A stretch of DNA of 64,000 nucleotides from Chryseobacterium sp. Leaf394 (GCF_001424105.1 NZ_LMQH01000002.1:62005-126004), one strand, 5' to 3'. Shown: positions 1 to 8,850, counted from the first letter of the stretch. Translations and numbers: made by a program. Notes: generated by a model not told the origin, from the letters alone.

Positions 1-135
1 GGTAATTCGTCTGAATTGTAAAGTTAAAAAATTATCCTGTAAAATATCCCTTCCAGCGGATATTTTATTCGCTAAAAGAATAGATTAGTCATCGGCAACA
101 GCAGAATTTAGTTCCATCATATTAATCCTTTTCCT

Positions 136-675
136 ATGAAAAAGTCTAAAATATCCTTGGAATCTTTTTTCTGGTCAGCAGAAGAGATTGAGAATCCTTT
201 TGCACTGATCGACTCCTTTTTTGATTATGCAGATCTGGATTCACACAAGCAAATCCTGACAGGCGCAATGTTGTTTGTCCAAAAGAAAGAAGTTTACAAT
301 AGTGATTATCCGGGACAGTTATTTGTTTTTTACACTGCTTTCCGCTCTTTCCTGAAAGCCTGTGTAAGGATACAGCGCAAAGACAAAAAATGGAAGATCA
401 AAAAAGCACCCGAAAGCTGGTCTTATCTGCATCAAGCTTCTCTATTAAAGGACGAATATCTTAATCCTTTCCTTGTTTTCCAAAGAGCATTTGCCGAAAA
501 GACCATTGCCGAATTTGATTTCTTTCTCTGTGAGATCTTCCATCTTTCAGCATCTCCTTTCGTAGAAGAGTTTGTTGACATTGATCTAATAACACCGTAT
601 ATCCATATGGTCAAAATGCTTGATGCAGCACAGTTGATGCGCGAGCGTGGAATAGAAAAGATCAAAAATACATGA
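136..675 (+). CDS. hypothetical protein, first of a three-gene group
   Basis: I do not recognise this 179-residue protein. It starts at an ATG, has no signal peptide or clear membrane segment, and is rich in aromatic and acidic residues near the N terminus (around SLESFFWSAEEIENPF, residues 7-22). Predicted character is soluble and helical. It lies 84 bases before the next gene on the same strand, and the leaders of both genes share the short strings GGTAATTC and TATCCCTT, so the two may be co-regulated. No function is assigned. Confidence 0.75.
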   Translation: MKKSKISLESFFWSAEEIENPFALIDSFFDYADLDSHKQILTGAMLFVQKKEVYNSDYPGQLFVFYTAFRSFLKACVRIQRKDKKWKIKKAPESWSYLHQASLLKDEYLNPFLVFQRAFAEKTIAEFDFFLCEIFHLSASPFVEEFVDIDLITPYIHMVKMLDAAQLMRERGIEKIKNT

Positions 676-759
676 AGGGTAATTCTGAATAATATATCCC
701 TTTCTAGAATAGAATATCCTTCACTTCTTCGTCAACTTTACTAAAGCAAAATTATTGAC

Positions 760-1389
760 ATGAAAAAGAACACACCCTTTAGTAAAGAGAAACAGCTTGT
801 ACAAACAAGAGAGCAAGCTGAGATCGCATTAAGTATTTTGGTTCAGAATTCTCTAGGAGAAGATCTGGAAATTGGGACATTTAAACTGCTTGACGAATTG
901 AATAATCCCAGACTTTCAGAACTGCTCGACAGCTATCCGGATTTGATTCAAGCATACGAATTGGAGAAATTACTATCAGGAAAGATTGATATCAAAGATG
1001 CAAGCGTCCAGGATGTCAAGACGGCAGGACTGCTGTCCTGTCTGCTATTACTCATTCATTTTTACTTTGACAAGGATAAAGGGAATTTGAGCAAATGCAA
1101 GGTCGATGATGTGACTCAATTTGATAGCATCAATTATATAATGAATGCAATCACTTCCGAGGAATGTATTAATGAGCTATTCCTACTAATATTATCAATA
1201 GTAGGAACTGATTACTTTAAGAAATATCAAGAAAACATGAAAGACCCTGATTTTGTTTTGAAACTGACTTTGGGATTTGACAGCAATCCCGAAATGGATT
1301 TACATATCGATATGATGGTATGGTTTGTCTTGGTCCGCTTATTTGTTGAGGCCATCTTTATATACTACGACAGTAATTATGAAACTTAA
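760..1389 (+). CDS. hypothetical protein with hydrophobic segments
   Basis: Unrecognised 209-residue protein. It contains three hydrophobic stretches, roughly residues 88-103 (GLLSCLLLLIHFYF), 138-149 and 185-204 (WFVLVRLFVEAIFIYY), separated by strongly acidic sequence; it could be membrane-associated or simply have a hydrophobic helical core. The next gene starts only 11 bases after its stop, so the two are very probably co-transcribed. No family can be named from the sequence. Confidence 0.7.
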   Translation: MKKNTPFSKEKQLVQTREQAEIALSILVQNSLGEDLEIGTFKLLDELNNPRLSELLDSYPDLIQAYELEKLLSGKIDIKDASVQDVKTAGLLSCLLLLIHFYFDKDKGNLSKCKVDDVTQFDSINYIMNAITSEECINELFLLILSIVGTDYFKKYQENMKDPDFVLKLTLGFDSNPEMDLHIDMMVWFVLVRLFVEAIFIYYDSNYET

Positions 1390-1400
1390 AACGATCAGCT

Positions 1401-3035
1401 ATGAAAACTCCAAATAAATCTCCGTTTTCAGTTCTCGCCAACGAGTTCCTGGAAAATACATTGGATCAGCTTGTACACGACTATTCAATTGTTCAGATAT
1501 TCTACAAGCAGGAAAAGAACTCAAAGAAATCACACCTGCTGATCTCCGTTTCTAAAAATGCAGATGCTGTAAAATTACAGTCAAAAAAATGGGTTGCGGA
1601 AGTCAGAGAACAATATCAGGTCTATATTTATTTTATTGATTATTCCAGACTCAAATATCAATTCTCAAAAGGTCATCCGTTCATCGAATACCAATGCCAA
1701 CAATCATCAGTGATCTACCAGAATGAAGATTCAAGATATTCACTGTTGCGTCATCGATTATGGAAGAAATACCGTAAGTTGTTCTGCCGGTACGAGGATT
1801 TATTTCATCACGACCACGAAATTCGTCGGGTGCAGCTGGAAAGGCTTATAGCAGAGGATTCATGTAACAGTGTTTTCACCACTTTCGAAGAACTGATTGA
1901 GTATGATCTCGAATATCTGGAAGATTTGTACACCGGAAGCAGGATGAGTGATATTGATCTGAACCAAAGAATAAACAATTTGATTATTTACATTCCGGAA
2001 CTCAAATCCTGTTTTGTTAGAAAAAATCAGCAGGAATACTTTATTACTGAACTCTTTTACAAAGCAAAAAAGGCAATTGAAGAAGGTGATATTATTTATG
2101 ATACAGAAATGTTTGCATCATTACGTAATATTGAAGATTCGCTGTTTACATTCATCGAAGGCCGCTTTCATGAATTGAAACATCTGATCAAAAAACAATA
2201 TGAAAAGATCTGCAATGCTGAGCAAAATGTAATTTTACCCGAAGAGTATCCGAAAGATGAAATACTTGATCTTGCTATCAACAAAATTCTGACTTTTACC
2301 GAACCGGAACAGATCTACTCTTTTCATAAAACAGTATATGGAGAAATAACAACTTTCTATCTGCTATTGATTGGTAAAAATTTGAATAATGAGAAACTGA
2401 AATCCATCAATCAATCCCTGAAGAGCATGTCCGGAGATCAATACGGATTTTTAATTCTTGGTCACGACCGATACTGGATCCAAAAGAATCTATATCAATA
2501 CCAGAATTTCTTCTCTTACATTATGCAGGCTAAATATCTGGTCTATTCTTCAGATCAATTTCATCCGGAACTGCACTGGCAAATGCCATATCATCCACAA
2601 CATAATGACCTGTATTTTCACTATAAGATTACCCTTGAAACCGCCTTGCAACTTAACAGATTATTAGATAGCGGTACAGAAATCTATCAGGGATTACCTA
2701 ATATCTTCTCCTTATTTTTCCTGTCATTTTGCAGATCCTATATTTTTGTGAAAACCTATTATCTGCCAAACTATCTTACAAGCGAAGCCCTTTGGAAGTT
2801 GTGTATTTATGCTGATAAGGACATATACAGGCACAACCATCTATTTGAGCAGTTTTTTACAAACATATTCCCTTACATCGACTATAATATGAAAGTACAC
2901 CATCAACTTACAAAAATCAATAAAGAAAAAGCAGATCAAATGAAAATGATTGTGGAAAAGCTCATGAACGAACTCAGGGAAAGTGTGATAGGGAGTAAAT
3001 TATTAGATGACTTTGAGACAAATTATAATCATTAA
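1401..3035 (+). CDS. hypothetical protein, possible nucleotidyltransferase/HEPN-like architecture
   Basis: 544-residue soluble protein without signal peptide. Residues about 30-110 alternate strands and helices and include GHPFIEYQCQQSSVIYQNE, which resembles the end of minimal nucleotidyltransferase domains (G-x-P-F-[FI]...VLY). Residues about 420-500 are helical and aromatic (FFLSFCRSYIFVKTYYL) in the manner of C-terminal HEPN helices. The central region, about 130-400, is unassigned. A canonical nucleotidyltransferase GS...DxD motif is not visible, so the assignment is only an inference. It is the last gene of the group; a long non-coding region follows. Confidence 0.7.
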   Translation: MKTPNKSPFSVLANEFLENTLDQLVHDYSIVQIFYKQEKNSKKSHLLISVSKNADAVKLQSKKWVAEVREQYQVYIYFIDYSRLKYQFSKGHPFIEYQCQQSSVIYQNEDSRYSLLRHRLWKKYRKLFCRYEDLFHHDHEIRRVQLERLIAEDSCNSVFTTFEELIEYDLEYLEDLYTGSRMSDIDLNQRINNLIIYIPELKSCFVRKNQQEYFITELFYKAKKAIEEGDIIYDTEMFASLRNIEDSLFTFIEGRFHELKHLIKKQYEKICNAEQNVILPEEYPKDEILDLAINKILTFTEPEQIYSFHKTVYGEITTFYLLLIGKNLNNEKLKSINQSLKSMSGDQYGFLILGHDRYWIQKNLYQYQNFFSYIMQAKYLVYSSDQFHPELHWQMPYHPQHNDLYFHYKITLETALQLNRLLDSGTEIYQGLPNIFSLFFLSFCRSYIFVKTYYLPNYLTSEALWKLCIYADKDIYRHNHLFEQFFTNIFPYIDYNMKVHHQLTKINKEKADQMKMIVEKLMNELRESVIGSKLLDDFETNYNH

Positions 3036-3699
3036 CAAAAGACAGAATGATGAGGTGAGTTAAATATCAATATAAATTATCAATCTTCAAATAAAAACCG
3101 TTGTGACAAATAGTGTATCAGAGTACTGAAAAGCAAATAAATACAAACCTTTGAATCTTTCACAAGAAATTAGATTTTAAGATCTCAGCAAAAAGAAATC
3201 TGTAAGGCCCAGATAGAAGAATTAATGAAGTTCCTCAAAACGATGACTCACATAAGATAACGAGAAGGTACTTAAAAAATTGCAGTGCCGCTGTAAAATC
3301 AAATACTTATCGTGATTGTTATAAGCTTCGGAGCAACTGATACTAAAAGTATCTTTGGCAAATTAATTTTTTAAAAAGATGTGATTACCGATATTATTCT
3401 ATAACCTTTCATTTTAAAGATTATATTCAAAATACTCTACTTAACAAAACGTCACAAAAGATATCAACTTCTTAAAAACGTATTAAGTTTTATTCCTATA
3501 AGGATGGCAATCTTATCACTTCTATTAATAAATTAGTAAAAGGCAGACAAATTAAGCGTAGAATCACATTATGATTAATAGATTGTTTATATATTTACCA
3601 CCGTTTATTCATATCTATAAAAACTAAACTCAACCTTAAAAACTACTTACTAAATGAAAATTACAAGCAAAAATCTAAAACATATAATATGCTATACTC
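3036..3699. other. 664-base AT-rich non-coding stretch
   Basis: No open reading frame of credible size, RNA gene or strong hairpin is seen here. The sequence is very AT-rich with many stops in all frames. It separates the unknown three-gene group from the orphan PglD-like gene and may be a degenerated junction of the polysaccharide island. Confidence 0.5.
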
Positions 3700-4356
3700 A
3701 TGAATAAAATTATTATTTATGGAGTAGGTAAACTTGCTGAATTTATTTACTACTCTTTTACGCATGATAGTAAGTATGAAGTTTCCGCATTTTGTGTAGA
3801 TGAGGATTTTCTTCAGGCTGCCGGAGAATCAGTTTTCGGTCTTCCCATTCTCAGTTTTAATGATGTTCTCTTAAAATTCCCTCCGGACAGTTATTTAATG
3901 CATATTGCTGTAGGAAGAAACAGTGCAAGATCTTTTCTTTATCACAAAGTAGAACAGGCTGGTTATCAATTTGCCAACTATATATGTTCAAAAGCTAACG
4001 TGTGGCCTGATCTTGTAATTGGAAAAAATGTCTTTATCGATCAGGCAAGCGTAATACAACCTTTTGTCACTATAGAGAACAACTGCATTCTAATTAAAGC
4101 TGGTATAGGTCACCACTGTTCTATTGGAAGTGATTCGTTGCTTTCGGGAACTTCTATAGCAGGTAATGTAAAAATTGGAAAAGAGTGTTTTTTAGGATTG
4201 AATTCTGCCGTCAAAGAAAATATTTGTATTGGAAATTATAATATTGTAGGAGGAAGTTGCTTTATAGGCAAGGATACTGTAGATTATACTTTAACGTACC
4301 AAGACAGAAGTGTACAAAAGAAAAAAATATGTAAAAATCTTGTATTATTTAAATAA
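3700..4356 (+). CDS. PglD/NeuD-like sugar O- or N-acyltransferase
   Basis: 218 residues. The N-terminal 80 or so residues form the small Rossmann-like PglD_N domain (KIIIYGVGKLAEFIYYSF, residues 3-20), followed by a left-handed beta-helix of hexapeptide repeats from about residue 100 (IGKNVFIDQASVIQPFVTI, then SIGSDSLLSGTSIAGNVKIG). Family members acylate UDP-amino sugars or sialic-acid precursors using an acyl-CoA. It stands alone between AT-rich non-coding DNA, with no aminotransferase directly beside it, although the polysaccharide locus begins 300 bases further on. Its exact substrate is unknown. Confidence 0.85.
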   Translation: MNKIIIYGVGKLAEFIYYSFTHDSKYEVSAFCVDEDFLQAAGESVFGLPILSFNDVLLKFPPDSYLMHIAVGRNSARSFLYHKVEQAGYQFANYICSKANVWPDLVIGKNVFIDQASVIQPFVTIENNCILIKAGIGHHCSIGSDSLLSGTSIAGNVKIGKECFLGLNSAVKENICIGNYNIVGGSCFIGKDTVDYTLTYQDRSVQKKKICKNLVLFK

Positions 4357-4384
4357 AACATTTTGACACAGAGATTATGTATAC

Positions 4385-4418
4385 AGCCACACAAAAACTA
4401 TTTTGTTTGGCTTTATTT
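4385..4418 (+). terminator. hairpin terminator after the PglD-like gene
   Basis: AGCCACACAAAA (4385-4396) pairs with TTTTGTTTGGCT (4401-4412) with one mismatch and a 4-base loop, followed by TTATTTTG. It lies 28 bases after the stop of the acyltransferase gene. Confidence 0.5.
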
Positions 4419-4620
4419 TGAAGTATACAATATCAGAAATGAAGTTAAAAAATAATCAACCAGTTTTTTTACTGTACCTTCCCAGATATTAAAAATAATA
4501 CTTTAGTGAGTCTTAAAAACTTCTTCCAACTTTACTAATGTTAATAATTGTATAAACAGTTTTTCATATCATTCTGAACTAACTTATCACTTATTTAAAA
4601 GACCGTTCTACAATTTTTAG

Positions 4621-4628
4621 TATTTTTG
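4621..4628 (+). promoter_or_regulatory. Bacteroidota -7 box (TATTTTTG) of ugd
   Basis: TATTTTTG matches TAnnTTTG and ends 27 bases before the ugd start. No clear -33 TTG is seen at the expected spacing. Confidence 0.45.
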
Positions 4629-4655
4629 TCGAAAATTTATTAAAAACATACAATT

Positions 4656-5984
4656 TTGAATATTACTATTGTAGGAACTGGCTACGTAGGTCTGGTTACC
4701 GGAACCACACTTGCAGAACTTGGAAACTCGGTGTACTGTGTAGATATCGATGAAAAAAAAGTAGAAGGCATGAAGCAGGGCATTGTCCCGATCTATGAGC
4801 CGAATCTTGAAGAAATGTTCCTCAGAAACATTCAGTCTGAAAGACTGTTTTTTACTACCAATCTAAAAGAAGCTTTAGATAAAAGCGAGGTCATCTACCT
4901 TGCCCTTCCTACTCCACCTGGTGAAGACGGATCTGCAGATCTTTCCTACGTTCTGAGAGTTGCCAATGATATTGGTGAAATGATGACGGAATACAAAGTG
5001 ATCGTTAATAAAAGTACCGTTCCCGTAGGCACCGCAGATAAAGTACGGGAAACTATTTCTGCAAAGACCAATATCAGCTTTGATGTAGTTTCCAACCCTG
5101 AATTCTTACGAGAAGGTTTTGCTGTAGAAGATTCTATGAACCCTGCGAGAGTGGTTGTAGGTTCAGGTTCGGATAGAGCAAAAGATATTATGGCTCAGAT
5201 CTACCAACCATTTACCAATACCGGAATTCCTATTATATTTATGGATGAGAAATCATCCGAACTCACGAAATATGCATCCAACTCATTTTTAGCGGTAAAA
5301 ATCACTTTTATGAACGAGATTGCCAACTACTGTGAAATAGTAGGTGCCGATGTCGACAAAGTAAGACTTGGTATGGGCAGCGACGACAGAATTGGCCACC
5401 GTTTCCTTTTCCCGGGGATCGGATATGGCGGAAGCTGTTTTCCAAAAGATGTGAAGGCACTGATTAAATCAGGGAAAGATGATGGATTTAATTTCCAGAT
5501 TTTAGAGGCTACCGAAAATGTAAACACTTCACAAAAAGTAATCCTGGTATCTGAAATTGAAAAATATTTCGGAGGTAACCTTGAAGGAAAGAAAATTGCG
5601 GTGTGGGGACTGGCTTTTAAAGCCAATACAGACGACATCAGAGAAGCCTCTTCTTTAGACAATATAAAACTTCTTCTTGAGAAAGGTGCACAGATCGTTG
5701 CCTATGACCTTATCGCAGAAGAAAATGTAAGAAAAATATTAGGTGACAAAATATCCTACGGCAACACCATGTATGATGCACTGGAAGGCGCAGACGCATT
5801 ATTTATCGCAACAGAATGGCCGGAATTTAAAAATCCGAATTTTAATCTGATGGCTAAAAAAATGACCGGTAAAGCGATATTTGACGGAAGAAACATGTTC
5901 CCGCTGGAAATTCCTGAGCAGAATGGATTTTTCTATAAATCTATAGGAAGGAAAACTGTGGGTCAGGAGCCAGAGCAAAAGTAA
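4656..5984 (+). CDS. ugd: UDP-glucose 6-dehydrogenase
   Basis: Oxidises UDP-glucose to UDP-glucuronate with two NAD+, in the cytoplasm, supplying uronic acid for surface polysaccharide. The 442-residue length is normal. Visible are the NAD-binding GTGYVG (residues 7-12), NPEFLREG, and the catalytic-cysteine motif GYGGSCFPKD with Cys261. The start is TTG at 4656 because the GxGxxG strand begins immediately afterwards and no upstream ATG is in frame. The last residues (GQEPEQK) are encoded inside a dispersed GAGCCAG repeat that continues past the stop, so the C terminus may have been altered by repeat insertion. Confidence 0.96.
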   Translation: MNITIVGTGYVGLVTGTTLAELGNSVYCVDIDEKKVEGMKQGIVPIYEPNLEEMFLRNIQSERLFFTTNLKEALDKSEVIYLALPTPPGEDGSADLSYVLRVANDIGEMMTEYKVIVNKSTVPVGTADKVRETISAKTNISFDVVSNPEFLREGFAVEDSMNPARVVVGSGSDRAKDIMAQIYQPFTNTGIPIIFMDEKSSELTKYASNSFLAVKITFMNEIANYCEIVGADVDKVRLGMGSDDRIGHRFLFPGIGYGGSCFPKDVKALIKSGKDDGFNFQILEATENVNTSQKVILVSEIEKYFGGNLEGKKIAVWGLAFKANTDDIREASSLDNIKLLLEKGAQIVAYDLIAEENVRKILGDKISYGNTMYDALEGADALFIATEWPEFKNPNFNLMAKKMTGKAIFDGRNMFPLEIPEQNGFFYKSIGRKTVGQEPEQK

Positions 5985-6030
5985 GAAGAGTCATTCAGAA
6001 GAGCCAGGGTAAAAGTAAAAAGAGCCAGGG
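5966..6030 (+). repeat. degenerate GAGCCAGG tandem repeat, left copy
   Basis: Units of about 20-21 bases: AGAAGAGCCAGGGT (5997-6010) and AAAAGAGCCAGGGG (6017-6030), with an eroded unit GGAGCCAGAGCAAAAGT overlapping the end of ugd. The same unit occurs in reverse orientation at 8817-8850, so the two copies flank rmlB, the GxxExxY gene and rmlA as an inverted pair. Confidence 0.7.
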
Positions 6031-6044
6031 GCGAATGAATATTT

Positions 6045-6306
6045 TGATACCGGAAACCGGAAGTTTGGAAGCCACAAAGGGTTTCAATATTAATATCTGC
6101 AGGTGAAACCTATGGTAATTGGCAAAAAATATTCAGAACCCGATAGGTTTCAAAAATAATAGCCTTTGGATCTGGGATAAAAAAAATCCGGAACCCGGCA
6201 GGGTTCAACAATAATAACCGTGGGTGAAACCCATGGATCAAAGTTAAAAATCAATTCGGAACCCGGCAGGGTTCAATATGAATAACTGCAGCTGAAATCT
6301 GCAGGA
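6045..6306. repeat. REP-like palindromic repeat array
   Basis: Two copies of GAACCCGGCAGGGTTC (6191-6206 and 6259-6274), a perfect 6-base inverted repeat around GGCA, with a decayed copy at 6136-6151 and a more decayed one near 6050-6096. Between them alternates a second hairpin type, for example CCGTGGGTGAAACCCATGG (about 6218-6236) and CTGCAGCTGAAATCTGCAG. The unit period is about 55-70 bases. This resembles dispersed REP/BIME-type elements; no transposase is adjacent. Confidence 0.75.
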
Positions 6307-6320
6307 AATGCATACACACT

Positions 6321-7412
6321 ATGAAAAACATTATCATCACCGGAGGTGCCGGTTTCATTGGTTCACACGTTGTCCGTGAATTTGTAAAAAACAATCCGGA
6401 TTCTACTATCATCAATCTTGATGCTTTAACATACGCCGGAAATTTAGAAAACCTGAAAGATATCGAAAACGAACCCAATTATGTTTTCGAAAAAGCAGAT
6501 ATCACAAAACCTGAAGAATTAAGAAAGGTTTTTGAAAAATACAATCCGGACGCGGTAGTGCACCTGGCTGCCGAATCTCATGTTGACAGAAGTATTACAG
6601 ATCCCAATGCATTCATCAATACGAATGTGAACGGAACTGCAAACCTGCTGAACCTCTGCATCGAATTCTGGACGCTAAACCCAGATCACACGCACGGAAG
6701 ATTTCCAAACGAGCCGAGAAAAAATTTATTCTATCACGTGTCAACCGATGAGGTTTACGGAAGCTTAGGTGAAACAGGATTCTTTTTAGAAACCACACCT
6801 TACGATCCTCAATCTCCGTATTCAGCTTCCAAAGCTGCTTCAGACCACTTGGTAAGAGCTTACGGAAACACCTATGGAATGCCGTTTATCCTGTCCAACT
6901 GTTCAAACAATTACGGGCCGAACCATTTCCCTGAGAAGTTGATCCCACTTTGTATTTCAAATATCATCAATGAAAAACCATTACCAATTTACGGTGACGG
7001 AAAATATACAAGAGACTGGTTATTTGTAATCGACCACGCCAAAGCCATCCACCAGATTTTCAACGAATCAAAAACGGGAGAAACATACAACATCGGAGGT
7101 TTCAACGAGTGGCAGAATATTGATTTGGTGAAAGAACTCATCAAACAAATGGATGAAAAGCTTGGAAATCCTGCAGGACATTCTGAAAAACTGATCACTT
7201 ACGTAAAAGACAGGCCAGGTCATGATAAGCGTTATGCTATTGATGCTACAAAACTAAATAAAGACCTTGGATGGAAACCTTCAGTAACATTTGAGCAAGG
7301 ATTAGGAAAAACAATCGATTGGTTCTTAGAAAACAAAGAGTGGTTAGAAAATATCACTTCGGGTGATTATCAGAAATACTATGCTTCGCAATATACAAAT
7401 GACTCGAATTAA
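6321..7412 (+). CDS. rmlB: dTDP-glucose 4,6-dehydratase
   Basis: Converts dTDP-glucose to dTDP-4-keto-6-deoxyglucose. The 363-residue extended SDR shows the NAD motif TGGAGFIG (7-14), the catalytic STDEVYG with Thr142, Asp143 and Glu144, and YSASK with Tyr167 and Lys171. AESHVDRSI is also typical of RmlB. rmlA lies 460 bases downstream, beyond an inserted GxxExxY gene. Because neither rmlC nor rmlD is present in the window, the product probably feeds the aminotransferase at 12168 rather than L-rhamnose; rhamnose genes elsewhere in the genome cannot be excluded. The stop codon lies inside the left AATTCG repeat. Confidence 0.97.
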   Translation: MKNIIITGGAGFIGSHVVREFVKNNPDSTIINLDALTYAGNLENLKDIENEPNYVFEKADITKPEELRKVFEKYNPDAVVHLAAESHVDRSITDPNAFINTNVNGTANLLNLCIEFWTLNPDHTHGRFPNEPRKNLFYHVSTDEVYGSLGETGFFLETTPYDPQSPYSASKAASDHLVRAYGNTYGMPFILSNCSNNYGPNHFPEKLIPLCISNIINEKPLPIYGDGKYTRDWLFVIDHAKAIHQIFNESKTGETYNIGGFNEWQNIDLVKELIKQMDEKLGNPAGHSEKLITYVKDRPGHDKRYAIDATKLNKDLGWKPSVTFEQGLGKTIDWFLENKEWLENITSGDYQKYYASQYTNDSN

Positions 7413-7424
7413 AACGAATTTCAC
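7404..7424. repeat. AATTCG-type repeat, left flank of GxxExxY gene
   Basis: This 21-base stretch, read on the minus strand, matches 7837-7857 on the plus strand at 15 of 21 positions, including both AATTCG cores and the leading GTG. It overlaps the stop codon of rmlB. Confidence 0.5.
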
Positions 7425-7430
7425 AAATTG

Positions 7431-7811
7431 ATGGAAGAGAAAATCATCTACAAGGACGAAAGTTATAAGATTATCGGAATTTGTATGAATATTCATTCCA
7501 TTATGGGATTTGGTTTTTTAGAGGCGGTATATGCAGAGTTATTAGAAAAGGAATTTATTAAAAACAATATTCCTTATCAGCGAGAAGTAAAGCTAAATTT
7601 ATTTTTCAACGGTGAGAAATTAGATAAAAAGTACAATGCTGATTTTGTCTGTTACGATGATATCATTTTAGAGATAAAATCTGTATCATTTCTGCACGAC
7701 AATTTCACTAAACAGACATTAAACTATCTAAAAGCGACTCATAAAAAACTAGGTTTACTCATCAATTTTGGCGAGAAATCCTTAAAACACAAAAGAATAA
7801 TTAATTTGTAA
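7431..7811 (+). CDS. GxxExxY family protein
   Basis: 126 residues from the ATG at 7431; an in-frame TTG three bases upstream is less likely. It carries the family signature GFLEAVY, and then DFVCYDDIILEIKSV, which fits the D...ExK core of a PD-(D/E)XK nuclease-like fold proposed for this family (PF13366). No biochemical role is established. Such genes are often found singly inside Bacteroidota polysaccharide loci. Here it splits rmlB from rmlA and is bracketed by inverted AATTCG repeats, which suggests it arrived as a small cassette. Confidence 0.9.
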   Translation: MEEKIIYKDESYKIIGICMNIHSIMGFGFLEAVYAELLEKEFIKNNIPYQREVKLNLFFNGEKLDKKYNADFVCYDDIILEIKSVSFLHDNFTKQTLNYLKATHKKLGLLINFGEKSLKHKRIINL

Positions 7812-7836
7812 CCAAAACAGAATCTAAGTAGAATTA

Positions 7837-7866
7837 GTGTAATTCGAAAAAATTCGTGTAATTCGT
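7837..7866. repeat. AATTCG-type repeat, right flank of GxxExxY gene
   Basis: Contains tandem GTGTAATTCG units (7837-7846 and 7856-7865) with an AATTCG core between. The first 21 bases are the inverted partner of 7404-7424. It ends 8 bases before the rmlA start. Confidence 0.6.
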
Positions 7867-7873
7867 ATTTAAA

Positions 7874-8734
7874 ATGAAAGGTATCATATTAGCCGGAGGT
7901 TCCGGAACAAGACTTTATCCACTGACGATCGCTGTAAGCAAGCAGCTGATGCCGGTGTACGATAAGCCAATGATTTACTATCCGCTGTCAACATTACTGC
8001 TGGCTGGGATAAAAGATATTTTAATCATCACTACTCCTCATGATCAGGCAGGATTTATCAAACTTTTGGGTGACGGTTCGCAGATCGGGTGTAATATTGA
8101 ATATAAGGTTCAGCCAAGTCCGGACGGACTGGCACAGGCATTTATCCTTGGCGAACAGTTTATCGGAAACGATGCTGCTGCTTTGGTTTTGGGAGATAAC
8201 ATCTTTTACGGTTCTGAAATGGGAACATTGCTTCAAAACAAAACCAACCCGGACGGAGGTGTTGTTTTCGCTTACCACGTTGCCGATCCTGAGCGATATG
8301 GTGTGGTAGAATTTGATGAAAATCTGAAAGCTGTTTCTATTGAAGAAAAACCGACTCAGCCAAAGTCAAATTACGCTGTTCCGGGATTATATTTTTACGA
8401 TAACGAAGTTGTAGAAATTGCCAAAAACATCCAGCCATCCCCACGTGGCGAACTGGAAATCACTGATATCAACAACGTTTATCTACAAAAAGGCAAACTT
8501 GAAGTAGGTGTACTCGACAGAGGAACGGCGTGGCTTGATACCGGAACTTTTGATTCCCTAAATGACGCGTCAGAATTCGTAAGAGTCATTGAAAAAAGGC
8601 AGGATTTCAAAATCGGATGCATTGAGGAGATTGCTTTCAGAAACGGTTTTATCAATGAAGAAAAACTGTTGGAAACCGCTGCTAAATATGGTAAAAGCGG
8701 CTACGGAGAGTATCTGAAGAAACTGATAAAGTAG
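7874..8734 (+). CDS. rmlA: glucose-1-phosphate thymidylyltransferase
   Basis: Makes dTDP-glucose from dTTP and glucose 1-phosphate, the step before RmlB. The 286-residue length is standard. The N terminus has the nucleotidyl-transfer loop [11 protein letters not shown] (residues 8-18), followed by [18 protein letters not shown], and later LGDNIFYG and the sugar-binding [18 protein letters not shown]. The short form without a hexapeptide C-terminal domain is typical of RmlA. The ATG start directly follows the AATTCG repeat, so its native leader may have been displaced. Confidence 0.97.
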   Translation: MKGIILAGGSGTRLYPLTIAVSKQLMPVYDKPMIYYPLSTLLLAGIKDILIITTPHDQAGFIKLLGDGSQIGCNIEYKVQPSPDGLAQAFILGEQFIGNDAAALVLGDNIFYGSEMGTLLQNKTNPDGGVVFAYHVADPERYGVVEFDENLKAVSIEEKPTQPKSNYAVPGLYFYDNEVVEIAKNIQPSPRGELEITDINNVYLQKGKLEVGVLDRGTAWLDTGTFDSLNDASEFVRVIEKRQDFKIGCIEEIAFRNGFINEEKLLETAAKYGKSGYGEYLKKLIK

Positions 8735-8816
8735 CAGGAAACAGGGTGGTATAGTTGTTTAGTGATTTAGCGGTAAACTTTTTAGTACTGATCCCAAATC
8801 TTCAAAACACAATTCC

Positions 8817-8850
8817 ACCTGGCTCTTTTCACTTTTTACCTGGCTCTTTT
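8817..8850 (-). repeat. degenerate GAGCCAGG tandem repeat, right copy
   Basis: Two units ACCTGGCTCTTTT (8817-8829 and 8838-8850) with a 21-base period; on the minus strand they read AAAAGAGCCAGGT. They are the inverted counterpart of the repeat at 5966-6030. Confidence 0.7.

Noticed and set aside
3036..3699. RNA gene or degraded transposase in the long gene-free region
   Set aside because: No stable structured core, no inverted terminal repeats and no fragment resembling a transposase could be seen.
6045..6306. Possible short CRISPR array
   Set aside because: Repeats are palindromic pairs of two alternating types, decay strongly, and the spacers between them are similar to each other; no cas genes are near.
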